A stretch of 20,000 bases of DNA, from NCBI GenBank assembly GCA_009663005.1, contig VIGQ01000015.1, positions 30,001-50,000 of the forward strand, in the 5' to 3' direction. The stretch is from Actinidia chinensis. Taxonomy: Eukaryota; Streptophyta; Magnoliopsida; Ericales; Actinidiaceae. Both the position numbers and the translations under genes were made by a program. Position 1 is the stretch's first letter. Each line of letters begins with the position of its first letter. Under the pieces are notes generated by a model. That model saw nothing but the letters and a program-made list of their open reading frames with translations, was not told the origin of the DNA and ran no database searches. Positions 1 to 9,298 of this stretch are shown here, one piece after another.

Positions 1-2
1 TG

Positions 3-137
3 TTAAAATACTGAAAATCCTTCTTTGGTTAGGAATTGAACAAAGCGGCGAGATAGAATCATTTTCTTGATATGCGCATTCATCCCGGCTCTGTGAGTTG
101 AATCCTCATCCAACACGAACTTTCCATATTTCGAAGA
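3..137 (-). CDS. Possible terminal exon of the minus-strand gene
   Basis: On the minus strand a pyrimidine-containing acceptor (GTGCTCTGTCACAG) is followed by 44 open codons and a TAA at 5-3. The predicted peptide starts SSKYGKFVLDEDSTHRAGMN and continues with a basic, helical-looking stretch (AHIKKMILSRRFVQFLTKE). Both other frames hit stops within about 20 codons. It enters in phase 0, which matches the phase-0 donor of the exon at 2769-2947, so the two could join directly to give a protein of about 103 residues. Further exons between them cannot be excluded. I do not recognise the peptide. The length is within what chance can produce in this composition, so this remains a candidate; splicing directly from 2769 to 137 is inference. 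Confidence 0.4.
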   Translation of the reverse strand, partial: SSKYGKFVLDEDSTHRAGMNAHIKKMILSRRFVQFLTKEGFSVF

Positions 138-1879
138 CTGTGACAGAGCACAGGGAGCCATCAGTACCAAAGTTCAGTATCACATAATATAACAGCCATA
201 ATTAGCATATAGTGAATGCATAATACTATTAATGTTCGAGAACATCCAATACCTGAACCTATGACATTCTGGTATTCAGATTTTCCCTGAATAGATCTTT
301 TCCACCTTCAAAGAATGTGCTTCTCCTGTAATTCATCGAGAAATTAAGTTATCGTATGAATTTGTAAGTCATGAGACAAACTCAAACTTATATGAGGGTT
401 TTTCCCCGAAAAGGATAAAAACGTAGCAATGCGTTACCTTCCGACAAAGAAAAAATCACAACTTTAGGAAATCTGACCAGACATCATGAATTTAACAATT
501 TGTCTTTTACAAAATAACATGTGTAATAATGGATGGTATGTTCTAGGTTTAGTCCAAAGCAACTCTCTACATGCATTACGACTAAAGTGCTGTATAACAA
601 TGCACATACAATTTTTTACTTCCAAGACATTCAGCAGGCGTGGATGTGATAAAGTTTATCTTGTCCTGAGAAGGCATTGGCAAAAAAAATCCAAAAATCA
701 TACATAAATAACACAAGCACACAATGTGCACAGCACAAAAGGTCAAGATTGGACCAGTACGTACATTTTATATCGGTAGCAGACTTGATATAAGCCGCGA
801 ATATAATTTTGTCACTGTCATGGTGAATAAGGATGCTCAGCAATGTGAAGAGGGAACACACCCCTAACCGGAAATCTCCTAACATACACTTATTTGATTC
901 TATGTCCATATGTGAACGTTTGAAACAATTACAATAAAATGAAGATTTCCTGTCTAAAAGCTTTGATCCCTAGAATCGTCATTTCCATTAAACTTGCAGA
1001 TGAACAAGATACAACCGCCACTTCTCCGTCTAAAGGGAAAAAATGGGTCCATAATCGAAGTTTATCATCGCTACAAAGCAAAGTATTAATAGACAAAAAT
1101 GCCAAATATTATGTCATAGAGTTTTTGTAAGAAATATTGTTATATCACTCAAAAAACCAAAAATGAAACCATTTAAGATTTTTTGTTTTTAGTGGGAGGT
1201 GTTGAGGGGGTGGGGTAAGGAGGTAACACCAACCAAAAGGACATGAATACAGACAAAGTAGAGACTCATAGAGATGAGTCCACAGCATCGTCACCCACCG
1301 ATCGAGCATTTGAGACCTTTATTCCGCTACTACTACTGTTATTGTGACATTCTCACTGTTATATCAAAGACAATTTTCCCAGTGTTTTCAAAGGTTTGAA
1401 TGCGGACTAACAGACTTAGTTAATGCAGAAGTCTGCTAGTAAAACCTTATGTTCATTTCCCAAGTTATTACGTTAAATCACACCAAAGCAGAATTTGTGG
1501 CCCAAAAAAGTGTTTCACCTTCAAAAGAAAATAATTACCTTTTGCTCATCTTTTATTTCCAACAATCTCCAAAATTCACCAGAAATCTAGGAAAACAGTT
1601 TTTTTCACTCAGTGAATTAAAATTTTTTTTCACCAATGACTTCGTGTTTCGTCATTACTTTTCATACATTTCTCGTGAGTAAACGATGCATTGGAAACGT
1701 ATAAATAATCAAACGCTTAGAGGAACCAAAGTTACCGTAAATCAAAAGGAACCTTAAACCTGGACCAAAACAGAGAATGGTAATTTTGAAACCACAGAAT
1801 CAAATTTCACAAAAACAATCCTTGTAACATGTTGAACAATAATTCATAAAATTCTAACGCAAGTTCGATCGGTCATATA

Positions 1880-2085
1880 GGCAAATATTCAGAAAATCAG
1901 CTCGCATCACATTGACCCGTGATTTCAAATCAACTTATCGGCAAATGTTCAGAAAATCGCTCCAGTAACATTACCCATGATTCCCCCCAAAAAAAAAAAT
2001 CAAAAAAAATAAAAAAAAAAAAATAGTAAATAGGATTATTCAGAAACTCAGCTCACATCAACACTATCCCATGATTTTCAAAGCA
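1880..2085. repeat. Three-copy degenerate tandem repeat
   Basis: A unit of roughly 50-60 bases recurs three times: at 1880-1939, 1940-1990 and 2034-2085. Each copy has a core like ATTCAGAAAATCAGCTC, then a CATCA or AACATTA block, then CCCATGATTTC or CCCGTGATTTC. The second and third copies are separated by an A-rich microsatellite (1988-2030). Copies differ by many substitutions, so the array is old. Confidence 0.65.
1987..2030. repeat. A-rich microsatellite
   Basis: A C-run followed by interrupted poly(A) (AAAAAAAAAATCAAAAAAAA and similar). It splits the second and third copies of the surrounding tandem repeat. Confidence 0.8.
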
Positions 2086-2340
2086 TCAAAAAAATGCATA
2101 ACCCTTGGCCAGATTCTACCGTAACACACCCACACACAAAAAAAAAAAAAAGGTCATATTGTACACCATTTCCTTAATAATTCCTCAAAAATCTTCACAA
2201 ACGGCACAAATTGTAACAAAAAACAAAAGCTCGTATGATTTTCTCACCAATAAAATCTCCATACCCCACCGCATGAGGCCTAAGAACTCACCACAACACA
2301 TAACGGGACTACAATGCATAACTGAACTATTTTCACACTA

Positions 2341-2553
2341 GGCTCTATTTGGTAATGCTTAAAGCAAGCTGTTTTAAGCTATTTATCAAAAGGCAAAGAA
2401 TTTTGACTTTTTTGCTTCTGTAGTTCTCTTGTAGCTAAATTAAGTTAAAAAAACCAAAACAAAAAGCAAAAACACCAACTCTAAATCGTTTTTTTTCTTA
2501 TTTTAAACCAAAACAGCCAAAAAAAACTAAAAAAAGCTGTGACAAACGAGCCC
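2341..2553. mobile_element. hAT-like MITE, about 213 bp
   Basis: The left end reads GGCTCTATTTGGTAATGC; the reverse complement of the right end reads GGGCTCGTTTGTCACAGC. These are imperfect terminal inverted repeats of the GGGCT.GTTTG type common to small non-autonomous plant hAT-like elements. The interior is A/T-rich with repeated AAGCTGTTTT / AAAACAGC-like motifs that also pair across the element. There is no coding capacity. I could not find a clean 8-base target-site duplication, so the exact ends are uncertain by a base or two. Confidence 0.6.
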
Positions 2554-2768
2554 ATGGTCTTCTTCGTAGGCACCACACAATTCCTAACATACCCCCCAAT
2601 CTCCATAACATACACCCAATTAGTTTTCGTAATTTTTTTATTTTACACCTTCAATTCCTCCTAACCTGGAAGAACCAATCTCGTCCTCAAACATACATAC
2701 CAGTACTAACTATACCTGCATATCTATATATCTAGTCTAAGTCCCTATAGAGATGCGAGTATAAACTC

Positions 2769-2947
2769 ACCAGGCCACATTGGGCTAATGCAGAGACCAC
2801 CGGTAAACAGAAGACTATTCTCCAATTCGTTGTGATTACAGCCGCTACCTCCAACTCCACGGAAAACAGAACGCCGCCGTTATACTCGCTCTCTCCGCCT
2901 CTCTCTGCCTCTTCACCGGTATCGGCCGTTACCGCTCTCTTCGCCAT
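2769..2947 (-). CDS. First coding exon of an unrecognised protein gene
   Basis: The exon starts at an ATG in a good plant initiation context (GCGATGGCG) and runs 59 codons to a consensus donor, CCTG followed by GTGAGT, ending in phase 0. The peptide begins MAKRAVTADTGEEAERGGES, a charged, Glu/Gly-rich stretch of about 25 residues. It ends in a more hydrophobic segment (around WRIVFCLPVVSALAQ, residues 43-57) that could be the start of a membrane or buried helix. Base composition is clearly richer in G and C than the flanks, and the codons look coding. The other two frames are interrupted or implausible. A GA/CT-microsatellite leader lies just upstream. I do not recognise the family, so no function is given. 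Reading on past the donor gives a stop within a dozen codons, as expected for an intron. The exon is well supported; its partner exons are not certain. Confidence 0.7.
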
Positions 2948-3075
2948 CGCCTCACACCTCTCTCTTCACTCACTCAAGAGTTAGGTTTAGTGAAGAGAGA
3001 CCACACAATACGAATCGAATACGTTGATTGATATGGAGAGAGAGAGAGAGAAGAGAGAGAGAGAGGCATATAGAA
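2948..3075 (-). promoter_or_regulatory. 5' leader with GA/CT microsatellite
   Basis: Read on the minus strand this is a CT-rich leader, with a (CT)n tract at 3035-3065 (GA on the plus strand) and further CTCTCT blocks close to the start codon. Such Y-rich leaders are common just downstream of plant transcription starts. The start site itself cannot be fixed from sequence. Confidence 0.5.
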
Positions 3076-3101
3076 TTGGTCGGTGGCTTCCTTCTTTGCT
3101 A

Positions 3102-3113
3102 ACAATAAATATT
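3102..3113 (-). promoter_or_regulatory. Weak TATA-box candidate
   Basis: The minus strand reads GAATATTTATTG. It lies roughly 30 bases upstream of where the CT-rich leader begins (about 3070), the expected spacing for a TATA box. In DNA this AT-rich such strings arise often by chance, so it is position rather than sequence that makes it a candidate. Confidence 0.3.
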
Positions 3114-3129
3114 CAGAACATAAAAAGGC

Positions 3130-3160
3130 TGTGTGTGTGTGTTGTGTGTGTTGTGTATGT
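3130..3160. repeat. (GT)n microsatellite
   Basis: An interrupted run of GTGTGT with single TT interruptions. Confidence 0.85.
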
Positions 3161-4600
3161 CCTATAGGTCTTTGCCTATGTATCTTTTCAATGATAGGTC
3201 TCTCATTAGGGTTCAACTTGTCAGAATATTCATATTATGTCAATTGGGTAAATTTATTTCAACCTAGTCACCTTAATTCAAATAATATTAATTTTTTATT
3301 TACAAATTAATTCAAGAGAGTTTATTTTTTTATACACTTGTTTAAGATAAATAATATTTTTTATATATATTTTTAAATTAATTTGATGAATAGTTGACTT
3401 TTTTTTTATTTAACAATTAGGAAGTAAAATATTTAAATTAATATTTTTATAAAAAAATAATTGATAACTAAGTTTTGTTTTCAAATATATTTTTCAGTAG
3501 GAGTATTTAAAAAAATAAATTATTTAGATCAATTTTTTTAAAAACAATCTTCATATTAATAAAAATCACCATAAAAATAAATTATTGTATAATAAATGGT
3601 ATTTTGAGATTTTAAAAAAGAACACGTTAATTTATCTTATGGGTGTATTAATAACCAAATTACAAACCCTAAAACCAAATGCCAATTTGTTATTTTTTCA
3701 CAAAAATATGCTCTGAGAAAATTTTGCCAGTAATTGTCAAAAATAAAAGATATCAGTGTTATTTTGACAGTATAAAAAATATAATTATAATTTACATAAA
3801 ACTCTATCGGTGGGTCTGTGAATTTAATTCTATACATTTTCGATTTTTTATTAATATATATATTAATATATATATATATATATATTATATACTAAGCAAA
3901 TCAGTAAGAATTTCACCACTCCTATTGAATTTCAAAAAAACATAAAATTCACATGGCAATCCTTCATCCTTTCTTCCCTTCTCTTTTCCTAACTAGAACC
4001 AAACCAAATATATAAAATCTATATTAATAACTAGTATTAAGAAAAAAAAAAACATAATTATCTCTCTTAAATATAAATTCAATATTAAAAATCAAAATCT
4101 ATATCTATATGACTATATCTACTATATATTTACAAATATAGTTTCCTAAAAGATTAGAAGCATGCCCATTGTTTCTCTCTCTTTTAGGATATTTTCTCCT
4201 CAATACATTTTTTTTTCGTCGTTTACTAAAATAACTAAAAAATTAAAGTTTCATTTTAATATAAAACCTCTCTACAAAAAGAATTTCAAGAAAAAATAGA
4301 AGATGGAAAATCCACGAATTTTTTGTCTCTGGAAGTACTGTCAATAAAAAGTAAACATGAAAAATAAGGATATAGCTTTAATTTTTTAATTCTACGTAAA
4401 TAACAAGCTATATATTTTTTTGAAACAAATTTCCAACACTGAAAAAAGGAAAATAAATATCATCTTAAATAATAATTTAAGATAATTACAAAGAATAATT
4501 TACTCATTAATAATCTAACACGTAGAATCACCACTAAACTATACATTTACATTAAAGTTAATTTGAATAATTAAATAAACTTCTAAACATTATAAGCACT
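3161..4600. other. AT-rich intergenic DNA
   Basis: Very A/T-rich with no open frame of coding character and no RNA gene. It includes a (TA)n microsatellite at 3852-3890. The short open frames here are low-complexity (I/Y/N/K-rich) and are judged fortuitous. Confidence 0.7.
3852..3890. repeat. (TA)n microsatellite
   Basis: About 38 bases of nearly pure TA dinucleotides with two TTA interruptions. Confidence 0.85.
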
Positions 4601-6188
4601 AACCGTGCATAGCACGCGCTTAATCGTGCTATTAGACAAATATTTGTACATTGTTACCTAAAAGACGAATTATAGGGAGTAAATAGGTTTGCTTTTAATA
4701 ATGCCAATAAAAATTGATTCTCAATATAATACATAATCAGTTATAATGAGAGTAAAATAAAATAGAATGTAAAAGATTTTATAGTGGTTCGGCCATTATT
4801 ACTTACGTCTACTTACAAGGAACTACCTTTGGACTTTACTATCTTTACAGTTTTGGTGTTTCTTGGCCTTTTTAAAGGCACATCTCACACATGTTAAAGT
4901 GCATTTTGGTTGGGGGCGCTTGGCAGCATCCAGGAAGCATTATAGAGGAACTAGGAGCTTTAAACAGAGGAGGTAGACTTTTTCCCTTGGTTTTTCTTAG
5001 CTTAGGTAGTTTTAGTCTATATTTTAGAGAGATAAATGATAGTTTTGAGTTTTTATTTTCAAATTTGATTTTTTAAAACTAACTTCATTTTCATGGTGGT
5101 CAATTTTCTTTATTCTCTTTACAATTTCATTTATGTTCTTATATTCTATGTCTCTATAAAATTATGCTAAATTCTTTTTGTCTTTTTAGTTTATCGTGCA
5201 CCAAGATTAAAACTCTTATACTCGTGAATTCCAAATCTATTGGATTGGTCAGAACTATTCCCCTTTCAAATTTTAATTTGAACTAGTTTTTCTCTCTTTC
5301 AAAATGATTTCAATGGTTGTTTAGGATTGATTAATGGTATTACAAGATCAAAAACTTCAGAATTGCACATCTTTGATTATTTGTGAACAAGATTACTTGG
5401 CCAAGTAATACTTAGATTTAATTGCATCTAAGTAAGTTGAAATATTATATGAACTCATACCAATTTCATAATACATCTTTAGCCAAAATATATTTTCACC
5501 GCAAAAATCTTCAACTAATATCATATTGCCCTTGAGATTTAGTTGAGTTCATGAGAAAAAATTAAACATCTAAGTTAGGAGAGACTAGATATTTGAAATA
5601 TTTCATTTTTACATTTGTAATTTACATTTCATTTTATATCTTTCAAAAATTACAAAATATCTTTTTATAATTTCTACAACTTTATCAAACCTCAATCTGC
5701 AATTCAACTCTCTGGTGAAAATGACCTTGTACTTTCGAGTGTTATGCTGCACTGATAAGTTTCTACACTTGAAAACTGAATAAATAGATAATAAACATTA
5801 AAAGGTGTCCAGCAAAGTTAAAGCCAAATCCTCACAACTAAGATTTGGAGTCAAAGATAGGGTAATTTAAATCAATCTGAATATTTTGAGTGAAAAACTT
5901 TATCATCTTCAGTGGTGTACTAGAAAGAAATGGATGCGAATATAGGAACTCAAGGGAGCATATTGTGACATGGAAAAAAAAAAAAAAAATATTGGTATAC
6001 CCGTAAATATGATAACTTGGTATGACTCAACTAGTGATAAAATACCATATATGCAATTGAACTCTGTTATTTGAATAAAACTAATTGTATTCAATTCATT
6101 CCACTATCTACCGGTAATAATTATCATATGTATAGTTGGGTACTCCATATCTCTGTGGTATTGTATCTTATGGTTTAGTAATTTCCAA
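4601..6188. other. Intergenic DNA with an LTR-like scrap
   Basis: No gene can be supported. At about 4770-4850 the phrase TTTTATAGTGGTTCGGCC, followed by ACTTACGTCTACTTACAAGG, resembles wording I associate with the LTR of some plant Ty1/copia elements. At 4600-4630 the string CCGTGCATAGCACG is a short palindrome-like motif seen in dispersed plant repeats. I could not find paired LTRs, a primer-binding site or any retrotransposon protein nearby. The rest (4960-6188) is AT-rich and featureless to my eye apart from an A16 run near 5974. Confidence 0.4.
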
Positions 6189-6198
6189 GAGTTGGTGC

Positions 6199-7085
6199 AG
6201 TGGCGGTTCTAAAATTTTTTATTCATAGTGTCACGCAAAAATTTTAACACAAATTTGAAAATAAGTGAGAAAGAAAATCATATTCGGATATGCTTGTTTT
6301 TAACCAAAAAAAAAATGAAAATAATGTATCTTACAATTGTCCTCAACGAGATTTCTATTCTGAAATCGTTGCATAATCATCTCATTATCAATATTATCAT
6401 ATACATCATTCCAATTATGTCACCAAATAATCATTCATTCAATGATCCTGATTCAGTTATGCAATCTGTTCTTTATGAGTTTCATTACTAAAAAAACTCT
6501 CTTTTACTTTGCAGTTGCGACAGTAAACATGCTAATTTTATAATCAAATAGACCAGTGAATATACAATATCTTTCTTTGTTTCTACCAACATTTTAGCAA
6601 GATCATCAAGAACTTGAAAATTTTGCAAACTCACTGCTCCACCAGATCATCATATAATTCTAAAGTGTAATTGTCAAGAATCATCAAATTTACCGCAAAA
6701 AAATCAAATCTAAAATTCAGCCATTCCATCTCCATTTTTCTGCATTTCTTGGCAAATCTGTGCCCCCAAAGTCATATGATGGTAGAGAGAGAGAGCATTA
6801 AAATCTAAGTTTGACAAGTGAAAGAGACAAACTTGTAAATGACGGAGGAGAGCGGTGGTTGAAAAATAGTCCACGTGGCCACTCTCGCCATATTATGATG
6901 GGAGCATTTTGTGGTTTGAACAACCTCTCGATACAAAAAATACTTGTAATGGAGTTAATATTGTTCTTTTATATGTGTAACTTCTTTTAAATAATATATA
7001 TAACAACTAAAAAATTTTTTTTTGAATATTTTTCAAAGTCGATGGGTTCAGTTGACCCCATCAGCTAATACATGGCGCCACCCTT
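6199..7085. mobile_element. Non-autonomous inverted-repeat element (CAGTGGCGG family), about 887 bp
   Basis: The left end reads AGTGGCGGTTCTAAAAT and is followed by AGTGTCACGCAAAAATTT. This closely matches the start of a dispersed plant element I know as CAGTGGCGGATCTAGG followed by GTGTCAC. The right end reads ATGGCGCCACCCTT, partly complementary to the left (shared GTGGCG). The flanks carry GAGTTGGTGC (6189-6198) and GAATTGGTGC (7086-7095), a 10-base direct repeat with one mismatch. This fits a 9-10 base target-site duplication, the size expected for Mutator-like elements. The interior has no transposase and only short open frames. The element type is from remembered dispersed-repeat wording; the duplication is seen directly. 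Confidence 0.6.
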
Positions 7086-7194
7086 GAATTGGTGCGAATA
7101 GTAATCATTTGACTACTAAAAAAATCAATTCTCAGTATTAATCAGTTCAGTGAAATGGAACTCTTGCTTGTAAATAGTTAAATTATTCCCTTCA

Positions 7195-7579
7195 GGACAT
7201 GTTTGGCTGGTGGATTAGGAGGGGATAACTTTTTTTCTCGGATAATTTTTTTCTCCCGGCATTTGGCTGGCTGATAGGGAGGGCGGATAGTTTTTAGGTG
7301 GCCTAGACACTACTAAAAGTTATCCGGGATAAGGATGTGGGATAAAAATATCTATATAAAGATAATAAAATATATAATTTTTTTTATATATATAGAAAAA
7401 ATAACATATATATTTTTTAATATTAAAATAGTTTCATATTTTGGTTTCTCTCTATATATTTTACTCATTATCTCATACCCTTTTCACCTATTCTAAAAAA
7501 GTCGCCAACAAAAATAAAAAATTATTCTCTTCTTAAAATATTGCCCTTTCTTAGAAGTCCTCCAGCCAAACGACTCCCC
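7195..7579. mobile_element. MITE with GTTTGGCTGG termini, about 385 bp
   Basis: The left end reads GGACATGTTTGGCTGG; the reverse complement of the right end reads GGGGAGTCGTTTGGCTGG. They share an exact GTTTGGCTGG core. The interior is very AT-rich (TATATA and TTTTTAATATT runs). The terminal block recurs internally: TTTGGCTGGTGGATTAGG at 7202 and TTTGGCTGGCTGATAGGG at 7262, a partial tandem duplication of the left end. No open frame is present. No clean target-site duplication was found, so the superfamily (hAT or Harbinger) is left open. A related element lies at about 15635-16015. Confidence 0.6.
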
Positions 7580-8400
7580 TTATTAATCATTCCACTGTTA
7601 GTAATACTACGTAAGATGATGAATGGCATCACGGTACCACAAAAAAAATTTTCGTTACCAAAAAAAAAAAAACGTGGGTTCCAACAGAGTGATTGCAGTT
7701 ATCCATTCGGCCGAAAAGAATGACTTTCCAAAACGGCAGTCCTATCAGACGACAAGGCATTTTAACGTCCCTTTCCAACTTTTGTCGGGTGGCTGCTTCG
7801 CTTCACCAATCTTGGACGTGCTTGCTTCTCCTTTCTCTCTCCATTTGCCTTTTGCTTTGCCTGTGAGAAATGCTAATTGTACCAAATGGACCATAATTTA
7901 ATGAGTAAATTATATTATAAATATAAAAAAATTGTTTATAAATAATTTAAGAAAAGTAATTTTCTACTTTCATAATTTAATTTATGCACTTCAAAATAGG
8001 AGTGCATAAATCAACACAAATTTTGCACTCTATTTTGGATACAGAAATCACATTGTGGAGTGTGAAAAAATTTCCTAAATTTATACTCAAAAGATTATTA
8101 TTTTTTATCTTTCTGATTTTTTTTAAAAATTCTTTTTTTTTAATATTTTAAAGTTTCTCATCAAAAGAATTATATTTTATTACAATGATAAAAAATTCAC
8201 TAAAAAATAAAAAATTTAAAACCGAAACGTTAAAAAAATTATAAAGAAAAGATGGCTCAATTTTTTTTTTATATTTTTCAGATTTTTATCGTTAAAAACA
8301 AAACCAAAAAAAATAAATTTTTAAGTAAATGATGATTTTTTTATAAAAAATAAACAAAAATGTAAAACCAAAATAATTAAAAATTTAAAAAAAAAGGCTA
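7580..8400. other. AT-rich intergenic DNA with a hairpin and possible MITE remnant
   Basis: 7650-7860 is moderately GC-rich but has no recognisable coding content. 7900-8400 is extremely AT-rich. Near its right edge, GCTATGCCAAACAGG (8398-8411) reads in reverse as CCTGTTTGGCATAGC, typical wording for a hAT-like MITE terminus. Its left partner is not clear, and 7195 could be an outer end. The stretch 8100-8400 resembles in composition and short phrases (AAAAAATTCACTAA) the DNA at 19690-19990. Confidence 0.4.
7990..8039. repeat. Short inverted repeat (hairpin)
   Basis: TTCAAAATAGGAGTGCA (7990-8006) is matched in reverse complement by TGCACTCTATTTTGGA (8024-8039). The arms are about 16 bases with two mismatches and the loop is 17 bases. 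A nested inner palindrome TATGCACT / AGTGCATA shares the left arm. Confidence 0.7.
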
Positions 8401-8414
8401 TGCCAAACAGGTAA

Positions 8415-8560
8415 ATTGCTGGGTTGGGCCTATAGTCAATCAAAATATAGGAGGGCCTCTAGCTAGACCATCCCACCAGCATTTCCTAGCCCAACAAAAA
8501 TCAAGGCCCATCAAGGGTCTTTGCTGAGTCGGGTCTTCTATTTCGGTTATGTGTCGACGC
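8415..8560 (+). promoter_or_regulatory. Promoter of the PRP31 pseudogene with site II motifs
   Basis: Three site II-type hexamers (TGGGCY) lie within about 90 bases: TGGGCC at 8425-8430, AGCCCA (reverse TGGGCT) at 8488-8493 and GGCCCA (reverse TGGGCC) at 8505-8510. No TATA box is evident. Clustered TGGGCY motifs without TATA are known in promoters of plant housekeeping genes, bound by TCP factors, which would suit a core splicing gene. A CT-rich leader begins about 50 bases downstream. Activity is inferred, not seen. Confidence 0.55.
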
Positions 8561-8656
8561 CGGCTCTCTCTCTCTCTCTCTCTCAGTTCGACTGTTTTGG
8601 ATTCAGAACCCTTGACTGTGCCGTCTCTCTCTCTCTCTGGTGTAGTTTCTGTTCAG
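8550..8656 (+). other. PRP31 pseudogene exon 1 (5' UTR)
   Basis: A CT-microsatellite-rich leader (CTCTCT blocks at about 8563-8584 and 8624-8638) ends at TTCAG followed by the donor GTATCTTC. The start of transcription is estimated. The intron that follows (8657-8911) is T-rich and contains CCCTAGGGTTT at 8698-8708, the telo-box-like sequence frequent at the 5' end of translation and housekeeping genes. Confidence 0.6.
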
Positions 8657-8911
8657 GTATCTTCTTTCCTCTCATTATCTTCGGTTTTTTTTAATATGCC
8701 CTAGGGTTTCACATCTTTTGCTTCATCTGTTTCCCAATCAGTGTTTTGTTCGATCGTTTTCTCGGCAACCCCAAACAACGATTCTTTCAATGTCTAATCT
8801 TATAGTCTTTTTTGGTTAGTATCAGTCTTTTACATTTTCATTGTTGTGTAATTATTTGTTTTGGTTGATTCATTTTTATTTGACTTATTCTGTGTTATTT
8901 TTGTGCGTCAG

Positions 8912-8991
8912 GAATAGCGTCGAGGATTTCGTAGCAAGTCTGATGTTGATTTGGTTGCCGAAGAACTGTGATACGAGAAGTTAAAACAATG
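8912..8991 (+). other. PRP31 pseudogene exon 2, ending with the start codon
   Basis: The acceptor is TTGTGCGTCAG and the donor is ATG followed by GTAATCTTC, so the ATG (8989-8991, context AAACAATGG) is the last codon of the exon. The next exon with PRP31 content starts GTCACTCTTGCGAT. Joined, the start would read M-V-T-L-A, close to the family's usual M-A-T-L-A-D-S-F. The match across the splice is the main reason to assign these leader exons to PRP31; without it they could be the head of another gene whose body is lost. Confidence 0.55.
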
Positions 8992-9115
8992 GTAATCTTC
9001 TTCAATTTTGATCTAGGGTTCTTGTTCTCTTTGATGCGGAAGAAAATTAAGTACTTTATATTAATTTTTTGTAATTTATAATTTTTATAATTAGTTGGTG
9101 ATTTTATTTTAAGTA

Positions 9116-9150
<35 letters not shown>

Positions 9151-9298
9151 TTAGGAGTCTTGATTTTAAATTTTAATAGTACAAATAAAATTAGTTTTAA
9201 TTCAGAGTTTAGTATATTAGGAGGCTTATTTTAAATTTTAGTAGTTATCAAATAGGATTAGTTTTGATTCATTTAAGAGTTTTTTGTTACGATGAAAA

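Larger units (their letters stand above)
138..2768 (-). other. Presumed long intron of the minus-strand gene
   Basis: About 2.6 kb of AT-rich DNA lies between the two candidate exons. It holds a three-copy degenerate tandem repeat (1880-2085), an A-rich microsatellite (1988-2030) and a hAT-like MITE (2341-2553). No other exon can be defended. A short open stretch around 256-338 is considered and rejected separately. The segment 1200-1320 is richer in GC and reads open for about 50 codons on the minus strand, but it has no convincing splice sites. Confidence 0.35.

Noticed and set aside
256..338. Possible extra exon of the minus-strand gene (acceptor ATTACAG, then RSTFFEGGKDLFRENLNTRM)
   Set aside because: The frame ends in TAG before the nearest good donor (TTCAG followed by GTATTGG), and its entry phase does not fit the phase-0 donor of the first exon. 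The other two frames are closed.
631..909. 92-codon minus-strand open frame
   Set aside because: No splice support, no recognisable motif and intron-like AT-rich context; the upstream exon cannot be joined to it with confidence.
4780..4800. GGTTCGG as a tRNA or SINE B-box
   Set aside because: No matching A-box, acceptor stem or cloverleaf can be built around it.
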